DNA of 64,000 bases from Eublepharis macularius (taxonomy: Eukaryota; Chordata; Lepidosauria; Squamata; Eublepharidae), in NCBI RefSeq assembly GCF_028583425.1, contig NC_072794.1, forward strand, positions 31,865,232-31,929,231, in the 5' to 3' direction. This document shows positions 1 through 12,800 of the stretch, in pieces. Under the pieces are notes generated by a model. The model saw only the letters and a program-made list of their open reading frames with translations. It did not search any database and was not told the DNA's origin. How positions within the stretch are numbered: the first letter of the stretch is position 1; each line of letters opens with the position of its first letter. The position numbers and the translations under genes were made by a program.

Positions 1-705
1 GGTTTCCTAGTCTGGGCTGCTGGGCTTCTAAGAAGAAATTCTACCTGGGGTGGGTAGAATGCTGTGCTAGTGGGCCATATGAGAAGGAGCTGCTGTACTT
101 GCAGCTGCTTTGAGTGAAGGGTTTGCAAGGAGGGCAAGCATCACCTCCCAGCCAGCTGACTCAAATAGGGTTCCTGCGGGGTGAGAGAAATGTTGAACTA
201 CTTGATGGGGTGCTCAGCAAACAGTGTCCTTTATTGCTTCTACTGATTCCTTTTATCATTACCCTTCTTACACAGTACTAACTTTCTGAATTGTTGCTGC
301 CACTTCATATAAAGATGTGGTGGCAGGAAAAGCGGCATCAACTCCTTTCTGGGTGTAAGTACAGCAGTGGCAGAGAGGGGAGCATGTAGGCTTCCTGACA
401 ATACTTTCTTATTCCATAGACTATGGGGCAGGCTGACTGTTCTCACCATAAAGTAGTTGCTGAGTTGACCCCACTGCCTTGCTGCCCAGTGTAGGATTTG
501 TACTGTGGCGGTTTGTGTCATCCACTGTCCCTTTCTTGTCATTCGCAGTACTTATTCCCAGAGAACAATTCTTGTAGTACAATTCTTGTAGGTCTTTTCG
601 TTAGAACCGCCCCCATTTCTCAAGACGAAGTAGCACCACCCCTCGTCTAGCAGCAGCAAAGTTACACAGCATGGAAGAATGTCCTATCTCTCTTCTCCTC
701 CCTAG
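1..705. other. Upstream SMG7 intron (partial)
   Basis: Intron sequence ending in the acceptor of exon a. A 14-bp tandem duplication (ACAATTCTTGTAGT unit) lies at 564-591. No exon matching the expected preceding SMG7 residues was found. An open frame on the - strand (240-542) has no recognisable homology. Confidence 0.6.
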
Positions 706-862
706 TGTCCTTCCTTGGAATTCTGTGCAAGTGTCCACTCCAGAACGATCGCCAGGAAGAGTCTTGGGGTTCTTATCCCCTTCCTGCTCTCAAAGTCTCA
801 ATGGACTGGCTGAAACTTAGACCCAGCGTATTTCAGGAGGCCGTAGTTGATGAGCGACAATA
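706..862 (+). CDS. SMG7: SMG7 exon a (first in window)
   Basis: Acceptor AG at 704-705 and donor GTGAGT from 863. The exon begins with the last two bases of a Met codon and ends with the first two bases of a Tyr codon. It reads SFLGILCKCPLQ and then MDWLKLRPSVFQEAVVDER, the last helices of the SMG7 helical domain. The preceding exon is not in the window. Confidence 0.93.
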
Positions 863-3800
863 GTGAGTCTTTTTTTTCTCCGCAATTCTTTTTTTGTCAT
901 TCACTTGGGCGAAGCAAGCTACTGATGAAAAGTTTGTGATAGGAGGTGGGCATTTCAGGGAGAGCTGCTGCAGTGTAGTGGGTGGCCAGGACAAAGCTGG
1001 GAACAGCAAGTCCTTAGTACAAATCTTGCCCCTTCCCTGCCCGCTGGATGATCCAAGGCAAGGTCTCTTACTGCCTCCAATTGGCCAATGGGCATCTAAG
1101 AGTAATACTGACCTAGCCTGCAGGGTGGTTGTCTCAGCGCTGCATTCCCCTCACAGACATTGTTACCAGGAGGGCCTGAAGTGCTTTGCACTCTTTAAAA
1201 TGTTGTATAAAGGCTTAACTGTTCGAGCTTGGAGCCTTTTTGCTGCTTCCTGTAAAGTAATGGCTCTTCTCCTTAAATCCACTACTGGCCACAAAGTGTG
1301 CAACGTTATCATCAAATGCCCCTCAGACCACAAGGTTTTTTTAGAAAAAGACATAAGACAGCAGTCCAGCCAAGGCAACTGTGTATGCAAATATGATTCT
1401 TGCAAATAAAGGAAAATAGATTCTAAAAAGTGCCAGGTTCTAGTGAAGCTCGATTAGCACTTTCTAGAAAAACCGCTTCTCCCTTATCTTTGTTGCTTTG
1501 TTTACTGTATGGATTTCTAATAAACCTCTCTCAACTATGACAGTGATGTTGAATTTGTTCACTTCTAGCGTGTGTATTTCAGCATTGGTAGTGGCAGTTA
1601 ATATGTGTAATTAGATGCAGCATTGAGTAGATTTTAGTGGCTATGTTCCTGAAGTCATCTGTAGCTTACCACTTAGGACAGTTATTTGTAAACAGCTGAA
1701 TTCCCCCTCATCCTGGAGGCTGTGATGAAGAGCAGACACAGATGCAGAAATATAAGGCGAGACAATAAATGGAGGTTCGTGCCACCAGTTGCATCCTACT
1801 TAATCTGTCTGTACTTCTTGTTAAGTAATTGTTGTAGTGCTTGTGTCCTTGGGGCTTTATGCCAAAGCAAGGTAATGGACATCTCAAAACACACAATCAC
1901 TCCTAATGTAACCTCTGTCCTAGTTTGAATGATTTTCTTTCCTCAGTTAAAACCTGTAATGACTTTTAGTAAAATTTCCCAGCTGTTACAGACATGAAAC
2001 ATCTTTGCAAAACTAGAGTTCCAGTTGCTACTATTACGAATGTTTATTTTTTTGTATCGTTTCATAGATAAATGCCTGCCAGCTGATGACCCACTGCGTG
2101 CATTTTATAGAGACTGCTATAGTACACAATGATTTTTGCTGGACTAAAACCTTGTTAGTCTCTAGGATGCTTGTTTTTGTTGCTGCAATGGATAAAAGTA
2201 TACCCCGTTTGAAATCTTAATTCTTTAGCCTTCTTTTATTGTAGGAATTGGCATAGGATTGGACTTGCACATTCCTTTTTAAACATACAAGCCTATGCTG
2301 TTTTAAGTGTACTCTAAAAATGTTTTTCAACTGTGTGCCATACAGATGTTTTTGAGTCACGTAAGAATGAATGCCATTGGTTCTCTCAGACGTTTGGGGG
2401 CTATTCAGATCTTGATTTCCTCACTGCTTGATATGCAGTGAATCAGGAGGGAGCCCTCTGAGATGCTGTTACAGTTCAAGGAGAGCCAGTCTTCCTGATG
2501 CAAAGATGCTACACTGTTGGGCTGATAAAAGTGCTCGCTCCCATCTCTGTAGAAACCTGTCTCAGACTGACCCCAACTACACTTCCTTCAGCACAGAAAA
2601 GCGGCAGTTCTTCAGCATAATGTCTGTATGCAACCATCTATTGTTTGTTTCAGGGGTTCCATACTACCTTTATTGAAGTCCCTCTGAACAGCTGACAGAG
2701 ACAAAAAGACACAGTTTTGTGTTGGATTTGTAGGCAAGACCCTCTGTCCGTCAGTCTGATTTCTGTCTTTCAGGATAGTGTCAGTCAGCTGCATTATTCA
2801 ATACCGTTTTTGTGCAGCCTGAGTACTCTGTATAATGTTCTTCGGATATGGATGTTCTTAATAGTAATTTTGCAATGCCGTTGACCATTTAATTAGTGTG
2901 GGGTTATAGCAGGGGTCTACTTGTTACGAGCAAAAGAAAGAAATGCTCCCATTTCCCCATTCTTGCCTTGTTATCTGTGGTGCAATGAAGTAATTTTAGA
3001 CTTTATTCTTAATGGTTTTCTGCCTCCATCTTTAGATGGTAATAAATGCTTCAAATGTGAAGACTCAGCCTGCTTTTGCCCCCCACCCCACCCCAAGCTG
3101 AGCCCATGAACTGGAGCTCTGGATTTCAACCCCAAAGTCTGGCCCGTCTGGTACCACTGCTTATTGTATCCCCAGATAGTAACTTAACTCCTAATTTCTT
3201 TAAAAGAAAAGTGGAACTTTGGAGAAGTACAGGTACTGCAAAGTTTCCCCATTCTCTTGTCACTTGATTTGGACAGTCTGCCAGAGAAGGATATCATGTA
3301 GGATAGCAATGGTTGCTCAAGTTAACGGTTAAATGAAAATCGCTGCTGCTCTTTCTTCCCTTTTCAGTCTGCCCCAACGCCTTTTGAGCTGGAAGAGACT
3401 CCATGTCAGAAAAGACTGCAGCACGCTGTTGCTTTACAGTGTTTGGGAAAAATGAAATGTTGTACATGCTAACTGTTGGAAGTCTAATGATTCTGGACAA
3501 TGCAGGAAATGCCAGAGATTCCTCAAGAGTTCCTTAGAAGAAGAAGGCAGCTATAGTTCTTAGAAGACTGTACAATAGCTGCCTGACTTTCAAAGGACTT
3601 TAGCCTTTGCTGGCTCCATCCCACAGAAGTAGTCTGCCATTTTTCTTGTCATTTGCCCATCCACGTGTACAGATCCTGGTGCAGAAGAAAAGCTAGTTGG
3701 CAGTGAAATAAAGGAGAGTGAGAAGGCATTATTCTAAAGGGGGATGACTGATTGAAACTCTGTCCGACATTTCCTAAAATGCAACTTCAGTTTTAATATT

Positions 3801-6800
3801 TGCTTGGGGCAAACCACGAAGTGACATGATTCTGAAGTCCTATCTAAAATTGGAATGGATATGTAGCAGCATGGACTTGGGGGTGGGATTTGCAGGGAAG
3901 ACTGGCAGAGGAAGTGAGTTTTTTATTTTAAAGACAGAATTGGAGGTGCAGTGGAGTGAGTTTTTTCAGCCATGGTGAGAAGCATTGTAGAAAGGAAGTG
4001 AGAAACTGAGAAAAACTGGTGGCGTATAGCGTAAATGTGAAAATATGCTTCTTCTTGATTTGCAGTATTTGGCCATGGCTGATTGCACTTCTAAACAGTT
4101 TCCAGCCTCGTGAGGAAGACCTCTCCTGCCCTAATGGTAAGGATGGTCCCCTGTGTTGTGGTCCATGAAAGCTACAGTTGAATGAGTGGTTGGGGTGAAG
4201 GTGAACCAGACGTATATTCCGGCATTGATGCACGGTTTGTTTTGTCTTCAGATTCCAGTGATTCCCCCCCACCCCGCTTGTAGAGTATGTATTTTGGGGT
4301 GTTCTTGATTCTGTGCTCAGTACCCCTTCCCCTTTCTTTGCCCAAATGCAGCTTATTTTATGTGGCTTTTTTGTCTGATTGCTGTTTAATCAACACTCAT
4401 GATTGGAGATGTTACGATGCCCCATCTGGTTTCATGATATTATAGACCATCCTAAATAAAATCTCATGGATTACCACCACAGCCCATCTGATGAAATGGC
4501 AGCATGGGTCATTGACTAGGGCAAAAAAGGAAGACAATAGCATCGTGAAAGTAACCATTGAGAACAAATTGCTTGATAGGAGCCTTTGGTGAAAGAAGCT
4601 TTTTTTTAATGTATAATTTTGCTGCCATCAACGTGTTTCTTTGAAAATGAGTCTTAAATTATGAACATCTTGCTTATGTACCTTTGGGTTTCATGTCCTT
4701 TATTCCATCCTAAAACTAGTCTTGAGGGGGAAAACTTTATGTGAAAGTAATACTTTTTTTACATTTCTGTTGTTACCATTTGTAGAGGACATGTTTAATT
4801 CTTCTTAGCAGAAATCTGTGGGACATCAAAGTGTTTAATTTTGGTTGGGTTACATCCGTGTTTAATAATGGGTGATAGGCTGGTTAATACAGTGCATTCC
4901 TGCACAGTTACTCATTTTTTTCCCCTGCCTGATTGTTCACTAGCAACTCCACTTCCAGAGGAGTTTGAGCTGCAGGGATTCCTAGCTCTGAGACCTTCCT
5001 TCAGGTGAGTGGCTGCCGGAGATACTAATTTACAGTGGAGAGCCAGTGTGAATAATTATGGTTAATTTTAATAAGCTGTCATTACACAGACTCCATTTTG
5101 TGGTGTCTGTTTCTTTCCCCACTTTCTTCTCCACCACAGTCAACTTCTTTTAACTGTAAATTCTATATTTTTCTTTATCATACTCTTAGGATTCCACTTC
5201 CACAAAAGTGGAAAGTGTATCCACAGTTCTTTCTCCATGTCACTGAAGTAGAATTCCACCCATCTAACCAGATAGAGCTTTTTGTTTGACAAAACATCTG
5301 TCCAGAATAATTTTCAGATCGGCAGATAAACTGTGAAGTCAGTCTAGGAGGAAAGCTATAGCAGCTTGAGTTCTGGGGTAGCCATGCCAGTCTGTTGTAG
5401 CTAAAACAAAAGCCTTGTGGCACCTTAAAGGCTAGCAAATGTGTTGTGGCACAGGCTTTCATGAGCCACAGTTTATTTCATCTGATGCATGATGCAAAGA
5501 AATAAGCAACTCACATGCATGTACAGACACACGTGTACAAAAGGAAGACCTTGGTGGGGTTTGAGGTTCACCAAGTGAGACTAAAAGACCCAATAATCCA
5601 AGAGAGAGATGAGTAAATTACGTTAGTATGAACAGCTTAAACGATCTAATAAGACTGGACGTGGAATATTCCCAACTACTGATGAATTGGCAGAACAAGC
5701 TGAATAGTGTCACTAACCTTGATTAGAAAAGGGTTAGAGTGACGCAAAGAAGAGTGTGTGGGGGTGGGGGGTGGGGAGGTGGTGGTAGTGGTTATAAACG
5801 ATAAAATTTTGTCTTCAGTGTTCTATAGCTCCCATTTATTCTTTTACTATAAGGAGTTCAATTTCCTTGTTTCATTCTCCCCACCATGACTTGCAAGTTT
5901 GTTTTTTGTAAATTAAAGTATATACTCTGAAAATGTTGGGAGGGTCATTTTTAACTGCATTGAATGGAAAAGTGAAATGTGCATGTAGGGTGAAATAGAA
6001 AAAACCCATATTCTTACTGTCTCCCTTGTCTGTCTTGCCTGCCTTGCGTGTATCTGATTCTGAACCAGGCCCTAGAATGTGAATCAGATGTGTGAGACGA
6101 ATCTTATTTTATGCATCTTATAAAAATTTTAAATCCATTCCTACCCCATTAATTTTTATGCTTCAATATTAACATGGTGATGACTTGGAGAGAAGTATCA
6201 AGGCCTCATACACTTCCTTGCTTCTCTCATTGAGAGACACTACCAAGTGACTTGGGAAATACGGATTCTGACCTTGCCTAACCTGACCTGAATTCCTCTA
6301 TTCGAATACACATACGCTGTCTCTGGCCTGATAGGAGGGAAACAGTTGAAGAGCTGTGCAATGGGGGAGCCTGATAGCTGTTCATGGTAAACAGACTGTT
6401 GTCTGACCAAGCCCTTAGCATTACAGACAGGTTTAGGATTGGTTATAAGGGATCTTGTCACATAAGTTGCGGGTTAAGGGAAGTCCCTGATTGCAAAGGT
6501 GTGAGAAGGTGTTGCCCCCTGCTGTGAAAACACATACCTTACGGCAATTGTCTATAGTAAAACTCTTAAAATAGAATTCTGTCTACAATTTTATACAGTT
6601 TTAGACTATCAGTAGCTTTAATCTCACCACCATATCATTATTCTCACATCTCTCTTTTTGTGTCTGGTTTATAGCCCGACTTTTCTTTCTCTGTTTATGT
6701 TACCAACTAGGAACTTAGATTTCTCCAAAGGCCATCAGGGGATTACTGGGGACAAAGAAGGGCAGCATCGGCGTATACGCCAGCAGCGCCTGATCTTCAC

Positions 6801-9800
6801 GGGCAAATGGATTGCTGACAACCAGCCAAGGTATCTGCACAGCTGCTGGCATCATCCCTCTCCCTTCTGTGCATGTTGTGTCTGCTTGGTGATGATGTGC
6901 TTGTTGATATTGACAGGTGTTGAAAGGGTGCTGCAGGACATTATATTTGACGCTGTGTTAGGCAGCGTGTGGGAGTATGTTTGTCACAGTAGGCACTTAG
7001 TGAAGGAAAAATGCTTTACATATATCCATTTTAAGAAGCAGGCAGCCTGTTCAGTATGCAACACTAGGAATCTTCCTTGAGATTTTAAAGCTGCAGTTGT
7101 ACATATTGGGTATCAGTAACCACATTTTCATCTTTCGTGTTCATGGAGGAGGCCATTGCCAAGCTGACATATTTTTATCAGTCCGCCTAGACTAATATTG
7201 TCTGACTTGCACTAACTTTCAGAATTCACAGGTTCTCAGTCCTGACATCTGAAATCTTTTAATTGGAAATGCTGGGAATTGAACCTGGAGCTTCACACAC
7301 ACAAAGTGTGCTTTACTGCTGAGCTACAATGGTAGCTTTATCCAGTAACCATTATCTTCTATACATTATTCAGCCATTGAAAAAAATCTTAATATATGGA
7401 CTTGGAAACCATGAGAACTGAAAAACACATCTGTAATGTAGAATGTGTTACAATGCTGCATTCAGTATGATTTGGCTGTGTTGTGTCTTCAGGTTTCCAG
7501 CCAAACAAAAGTAATTCCATAGTTAGACGGAAAGGAGCCTTACACCAACCCTGTGGTTCAGATAGTTGTTCCAATGACACTGCAGGTTTCAAAGAAATAA
7601 TAATAAATACTAATAACATTTGATATATATACTGCCCTTCAGGACAACTTAATGCCCACTCAGAGCGGTTTATAAAGTACGTTAATGTTAACCTCACGAC
7701 AATCACCCTGTGAGGTGGATGGGACTGAGAGAGCTTCGAGAAGCTGTGACTGAGCCTAGGTCACCCAGTTGTCTTCAAGTGAAGGAGTGGAGAATCAAAC
7801 CCGGCTCTACAGATAGAGTCCTACTGCTCTTAACCACTATATCAAACTGGCTCTCCAAATACCTTTTCTTCTTGGTAAGAGACCCATTGTGATCTAGTTG
7901 ATAGTGTTGGGCTATGATGAGAAAGGCCCAGGTTCTAATCTCCATTTTTTCTTGAAGCTCACTGGGTGTCTTTGGACAGTCACATAGTCTCTCACACTAA
8001 CATGCCATATAAAGTTGCTGGGATAAAAATGGGAAGAGGACTGAGCTCCTTGGATAGTTCTAGAATTTTTATAAAAACCCAAATGAATAGTCGCCTTTAA
8101 CTCCCCCCCCTCATATGTACATGCTAAGAGTGGTCTTTATAGACTTTTTATCACATAAAATAACCTCATTACCAGTTTATTACTCATGGTTGTTGGGGGT
8201 TTTCCGGGCTGTATTGCCGTGGTCTTGGCATTGTAGTTCCTGACGTTTCGCCAGCAGCTGTGGCTGGCATCTTCAGAGGTGTAGCACCAAAAGACACCTC
8301 TCTGTCTTTTGGTGCTACACCTCTGAAGATGCCAGCCACAGCTGCTGGCGAAACGTCAGGAACTACAATGCCAAGACCACGGCAATACAGCCCGGAAAAC
8401 CCCCAACAACCATCGTTCTCCGGCCGTGAAAGCCTTCGACAGTTTATTACTCAGTTTCCAGCTTTTATTTCCATTAAAAGTTTCCCCCCGAGCCTCCCCT
8501 GCCATTTCATGTACACTCTTAGAAACATTTTTACGCTTGGTACCTATTGGTTATTTGACATTTGTTGTTACATTAAATGTCATTGGGCAGTTGCCCCAAT
8601 TTGCTAAATGAATCTTTTCATAAGATGCGTCCTAAACTCCTTGCCTTTGTCTTCCTCTGTTACGAACTGGGAAACTGCAAGTTAGTTCACTGACTGCTCT
8701 AAGGAACAAGGATACCTTTTGCTGCTTGCCGCAGAGACTGCCTTCATCTTGCCTCCTCTGTTTTACCATCAGCTTCGCAGGAGCTGGTTCTGATGTCTGG
8801 AAGTTTTACTTATTTTGCGTTTGGTTTCGTGTGTAACTTGTGGCCACTGAATGAGACTACTTATATACCATCAATACCTTTTTTTGTTTTGTTTTTTCCA
8901 TTGAAGGCTGATCCAGTGTGAAAATGAGGTTGGGAAACTCCTATTTTTGACAGAGATCCCCGAGTTACTACTTGATGAGCATAGCGAAGCCAAACAGAGT
9001 CTTGTGCTGCAGGAAGCATCCCTTACAGAGCCACAGTTTGCAGATGGGAGTCCGGGACTGAAGTCAGTGCTGTCGACAGGTCGAAACCTAAGCAGCAGCT
9101 GTGATACAGGAGATAAGCCAATGGTGACATTCAAAGAGAACATTAAACCGCGAGAGGTAAACCGAGAGCCAGGCCGAGGCTACCTAACAAAGGAAGTGAG
9201 TAGGGAAAGAAGGGATTATAGCAAAGGAGTAACAGCCAATAAAAATGATGGAAAGAAAGACAACAACAACAAGAGGAAGAACGAGACCAAGAAATGTGGC
9301 ATGGAAAAGATGCAGGAAGCAGGGAAGCAGAACGTGGCGGTGCAGGTAGGGCTTTGTGATTTGGGTTGAAGAGATATTTCCTGGGAAGTTCTTGATGCAG
9401 CCTCTTGAGTTGGTTTTTGTATGCAAAGTCCATGGAATTTTTTAAATATTCAGTGTATTCAGTATAGTTGGTCTCTGTTTGATCTGTGAACCAGTCCAGT
9501 ACCTCTAACCTGACCAGCAGTTCTGACAGCTATGACACACACCTGAGGTTGGATCATTTTACAGCCCTTACTTTCTCCAGCACTTCATGCAAGGAGAGAA
9601 TCATTGCCTTCTTACAACAGCAGCTCATATTTCTTGCCAGAAGGACACAGAAATAAACTGGTCTTTCTTTTGCCTCGCTGGTATTGACGATTTGGAAAGG
9701 GGATGTGTAAAGGAAACCAAGTAAACCCACAGCACCTCTTCTTCTCCTCTTTTTTTTTTTAAAGACTAAGTGAGAAAAGGTGGATACAGGAAGCTCATCT

Positions 9801-12800
9801 GCTGTGAGTGCCTTTAATTGGTGTTGGAACCAGTAGCCACTGCAGACATATAGAGAGTTCTTTATACATGATCCTTCATTTAAATGAATAGTTTGATTAC
9901 CCCAGCGGCTGTTTCCCTCCCCCCCCCCTTTTTAAGAGCTTCCATCATTTGGTGGCATTGTGTTGACATTTTTCAGAAGCTCTGTCCTCCCTGCCCCCAC
10001 CCCAGATGATCTTTTTGGCAGCTTGGGTCTTAAAGTTCTCTTGGTGCTTTGTTGATGATGAAAGCTGATCAAGAGTTAGTCCATCAGTCCTGCTTTCCAA
10101 AAACATTCACCCTAGCATTCTTAATGGCTGTTGAATTTGGGCATTATCAGTTTCCTGACAGTGAAACCAAGTAAGTCAGATTTTTCAGTTTCAGCAAACT
10201 TAGTCTGACGCTACTGTTTTGAGGTAGTAGGGAGGGCAAAGAGTAGATTGTCTCTTTAAAATATGCTTACATTTTTGTTCAGACTGTTTTTTCAAGGAAA
10301 GATTGAAGTAGATGTACAAGAATTAAGTAGGCTTTTAAAAAGCTATTTTTCTACTCACTTGAGGTGAGTAGGAAAAAGATGCCACCAGGCAGTGAAATGT
10401 CTGAATCGGAAGAATTAGAAATAGAGCTGGTGTAGAGAGAGTCATGACAAGTTTCTGAAATACAAAACAGCTTCATGCTTTGCTGCTGTACAATTGGCAG
10501 ATCCCACCTGAGGATTTTTCCAGAACAATTACTCACACCCATTTTCACAGTAGCCAGAGTTTCTTCACAGTTGGCTATTCGCATGAGCCCTAATTCAAGA
10601 GACACCTTTTTGTTGTACTGAGGAAGTGAAAATATCCCAGCATGAGTTTTAACTTCACCATCCTTTGACCCTTAGTCTCACCTGCAAGGTGTATCAGTTG
10701 ATTTCTTTCTTGCCAGCTCTCAGGATGTAGTTTACAGAATATATTCATTGCTTTTGATGCAGCGAGGCTATTGTCAGGCCCTCTTCCATTGTTACAGAAT
10801 TTTTCAAAGGGTAAAGTTTGCACCTTAACCATTCCTGGGTGTGACCAGCACAACTTGAAGGGACTTCCGCTATAGGCCACCACTTGAAGCAAGGGACAAA
10901 AGAACTGTAATCCAGAGGTATTTTCATCTTAAAAATGCAGTATATCTATATTCTCAAGGGATGGAATATTTATAGCCAGGTATGTAGATTGACAGAAATT
11001 TAGCATTAATTTTAACTCATTTAGTGTTCCTCTTGTATTGTACTGTTTTAAGTAATCTCTAGCTAAGAAGCTTGGATGATTCCCTCTCCTAATCTCCAAA
11101 TTCTCCTACTCAGTTGCTTAATTCTGCCATTTGTTGGCTAAGCAACTTACAGAAATGCTGTATTAAAGATTTTCTTTGACCTCAGTGTGAGAAATCCGTC
11201 GTATTTGAAGCCGCTTTGAGGCTGTAATCTGTGGTAAGGGAAACAGGAGTGCAACTCAGATCAGGCAGTAATTTCATTAAGGCCCACGATTCAAATGAGC
11301 CTGTGTCTGTAGAGGCTGTGCTGAGAGTGGTGGGGAAGAAGCAGGCTCACACCCACCTGGTGGACACACTTGTCCTGCCTTTGGGTCTACTGGGCATATT
11401 TGTTTTATTTATTTGAACTATTTATATGCCAGTCTTTTCCCCTGTTGTCCCAGGGCCCAAGGTGGGTAACAGCAATGTAAAAACAATATAAAAAGTTTAA
11501 TAAAACACATTAAAAACAACCTGTGCCCCAACCAAGAGAGCAATCTCTCTGTGCCCATTCTCAGTCTTCCTCAAAAGCTCTCTGGAACAGCTCTGTTTTC
11601 CAGCCTTGCTGGAAAGCCAAGTAGATAGAAGCGTCACAACTCACTTGGGAGACTGCTCCAAAGGCATGGGGCACACACTGAAAAAGCCTGTGCCTGGACC
11701 GTGGCACAGAGTGCCTTAGACAGAAGTGGGAGAAACTGATAATATACCTTGTTGGGAAGATCACTGCTTGCCAGACAGGAACACACAGGAAGAGACTGTC
11801 CTACAAGTATGTGGACCCCAAGTCATGACAGGCTCTAAAAATGAACACTAACATCTTGGACTGAACCTGGAAACCAAGTGACAGCCAGTGAAAGGACCTC
11901 AGAATAGGAGTAACATGGTCCTATCAGCTAGCTCACAGATGAGCTCCTGCAGTTTGCACCAGATGCAGTTTCTGGATTGTCTTCAAGGTAGTCATTTATA
12001 GTAATCTAGCTTTGAGGTTATTGAAGCATGGACTAGTGTGGCCTGATCAGATATTTGCAAATAGAGAATCAGTTTTTTAACTTGCTTTCTTTGGAGTGGG
12101 TGGAAGGTTCCTAGAAGTAGAAAGTCCAAACGATAGTATTTTTTTTAATGTAGTGATTGTGTAATTTGAGCCATTGCATGCAGGTGTTATGCAAATGCTT
12201 ATTATATATGATTAGGTTTTATTTTATTATTTAAACATTTATTAACATTTATTTTAAAAAGCCTTTCCACCCAACTCAGGCTCCCCAAGGCAGATATTAA
12301 AACAAAAAAATTAAAAAATTCCTGACATTGCAAAGCATTCCTGGTGAGTAAAACAATCCATTGCTGCATTTAGTGTCTAGTAACACAGGATCCAACAGAG
12401 GATTGATGTATGGGTTTCACCCCCCCCACTTATCTCCCCCCACAGTTGCCCCTCTTGCTTTTCCTGCGGCAAGGGTCTACTCTCCTTCAGGGGAAACATT
12501 TGGGGATGCGCCGGGAGGGATGAGGCAACAAAGTTGCTTTCCATGGGAAGAAATCCTTTCCGCATACAAAAATTACTGGTAGTGCCAAGCCAGAAAGGGC
12601 TGAGAACACTGTGCAATCCTGCTTTCTTCTCTTATATAAAGATGTACATCTTTGACTAGTGTGTGTTATGCACTGTCATGTTGCTTCTGACTTATAGCAA
12701 TCCTCTGCTTCCAACATTTCCTATCATTGACATCCATGCTCCGGTGTTGCAAACTGAAAGCTGTGGCTTCCTTTATTGAGTCAACCCCTCTCATATTGGG

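Noticed and set aside
240..542. Open frame of 100 codons on the - strand
   Set aside because: No homology recognised and no exon borders that fit SMG7; the reverse orientation makes it unlikely to be part of the gene.
548..592. Possible upstream SMG7 exon resembling the TYSQDEQLCWTQLL segment
   Set aside because: The similarity is weak for such a conserved protein, the sequence is a 14-bp tandem duplication, and no donor gives the needed phase 1 end.
894..1409. Open frame of 171 codons on the + strand
   Set aside because: Lies in an SMG7 intron, shows no recognisable domain or biased composition, and the opposite strand is also open over part of it; treated as chance or an unrecognised old pseudogene.
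8260..8607. Open frames across the foldback insertions (also 19662-19856)
   Set aside because: They run through palindromic repeat arms and tail; at most a remnant of the parent element's 3' coding end, not a gene.
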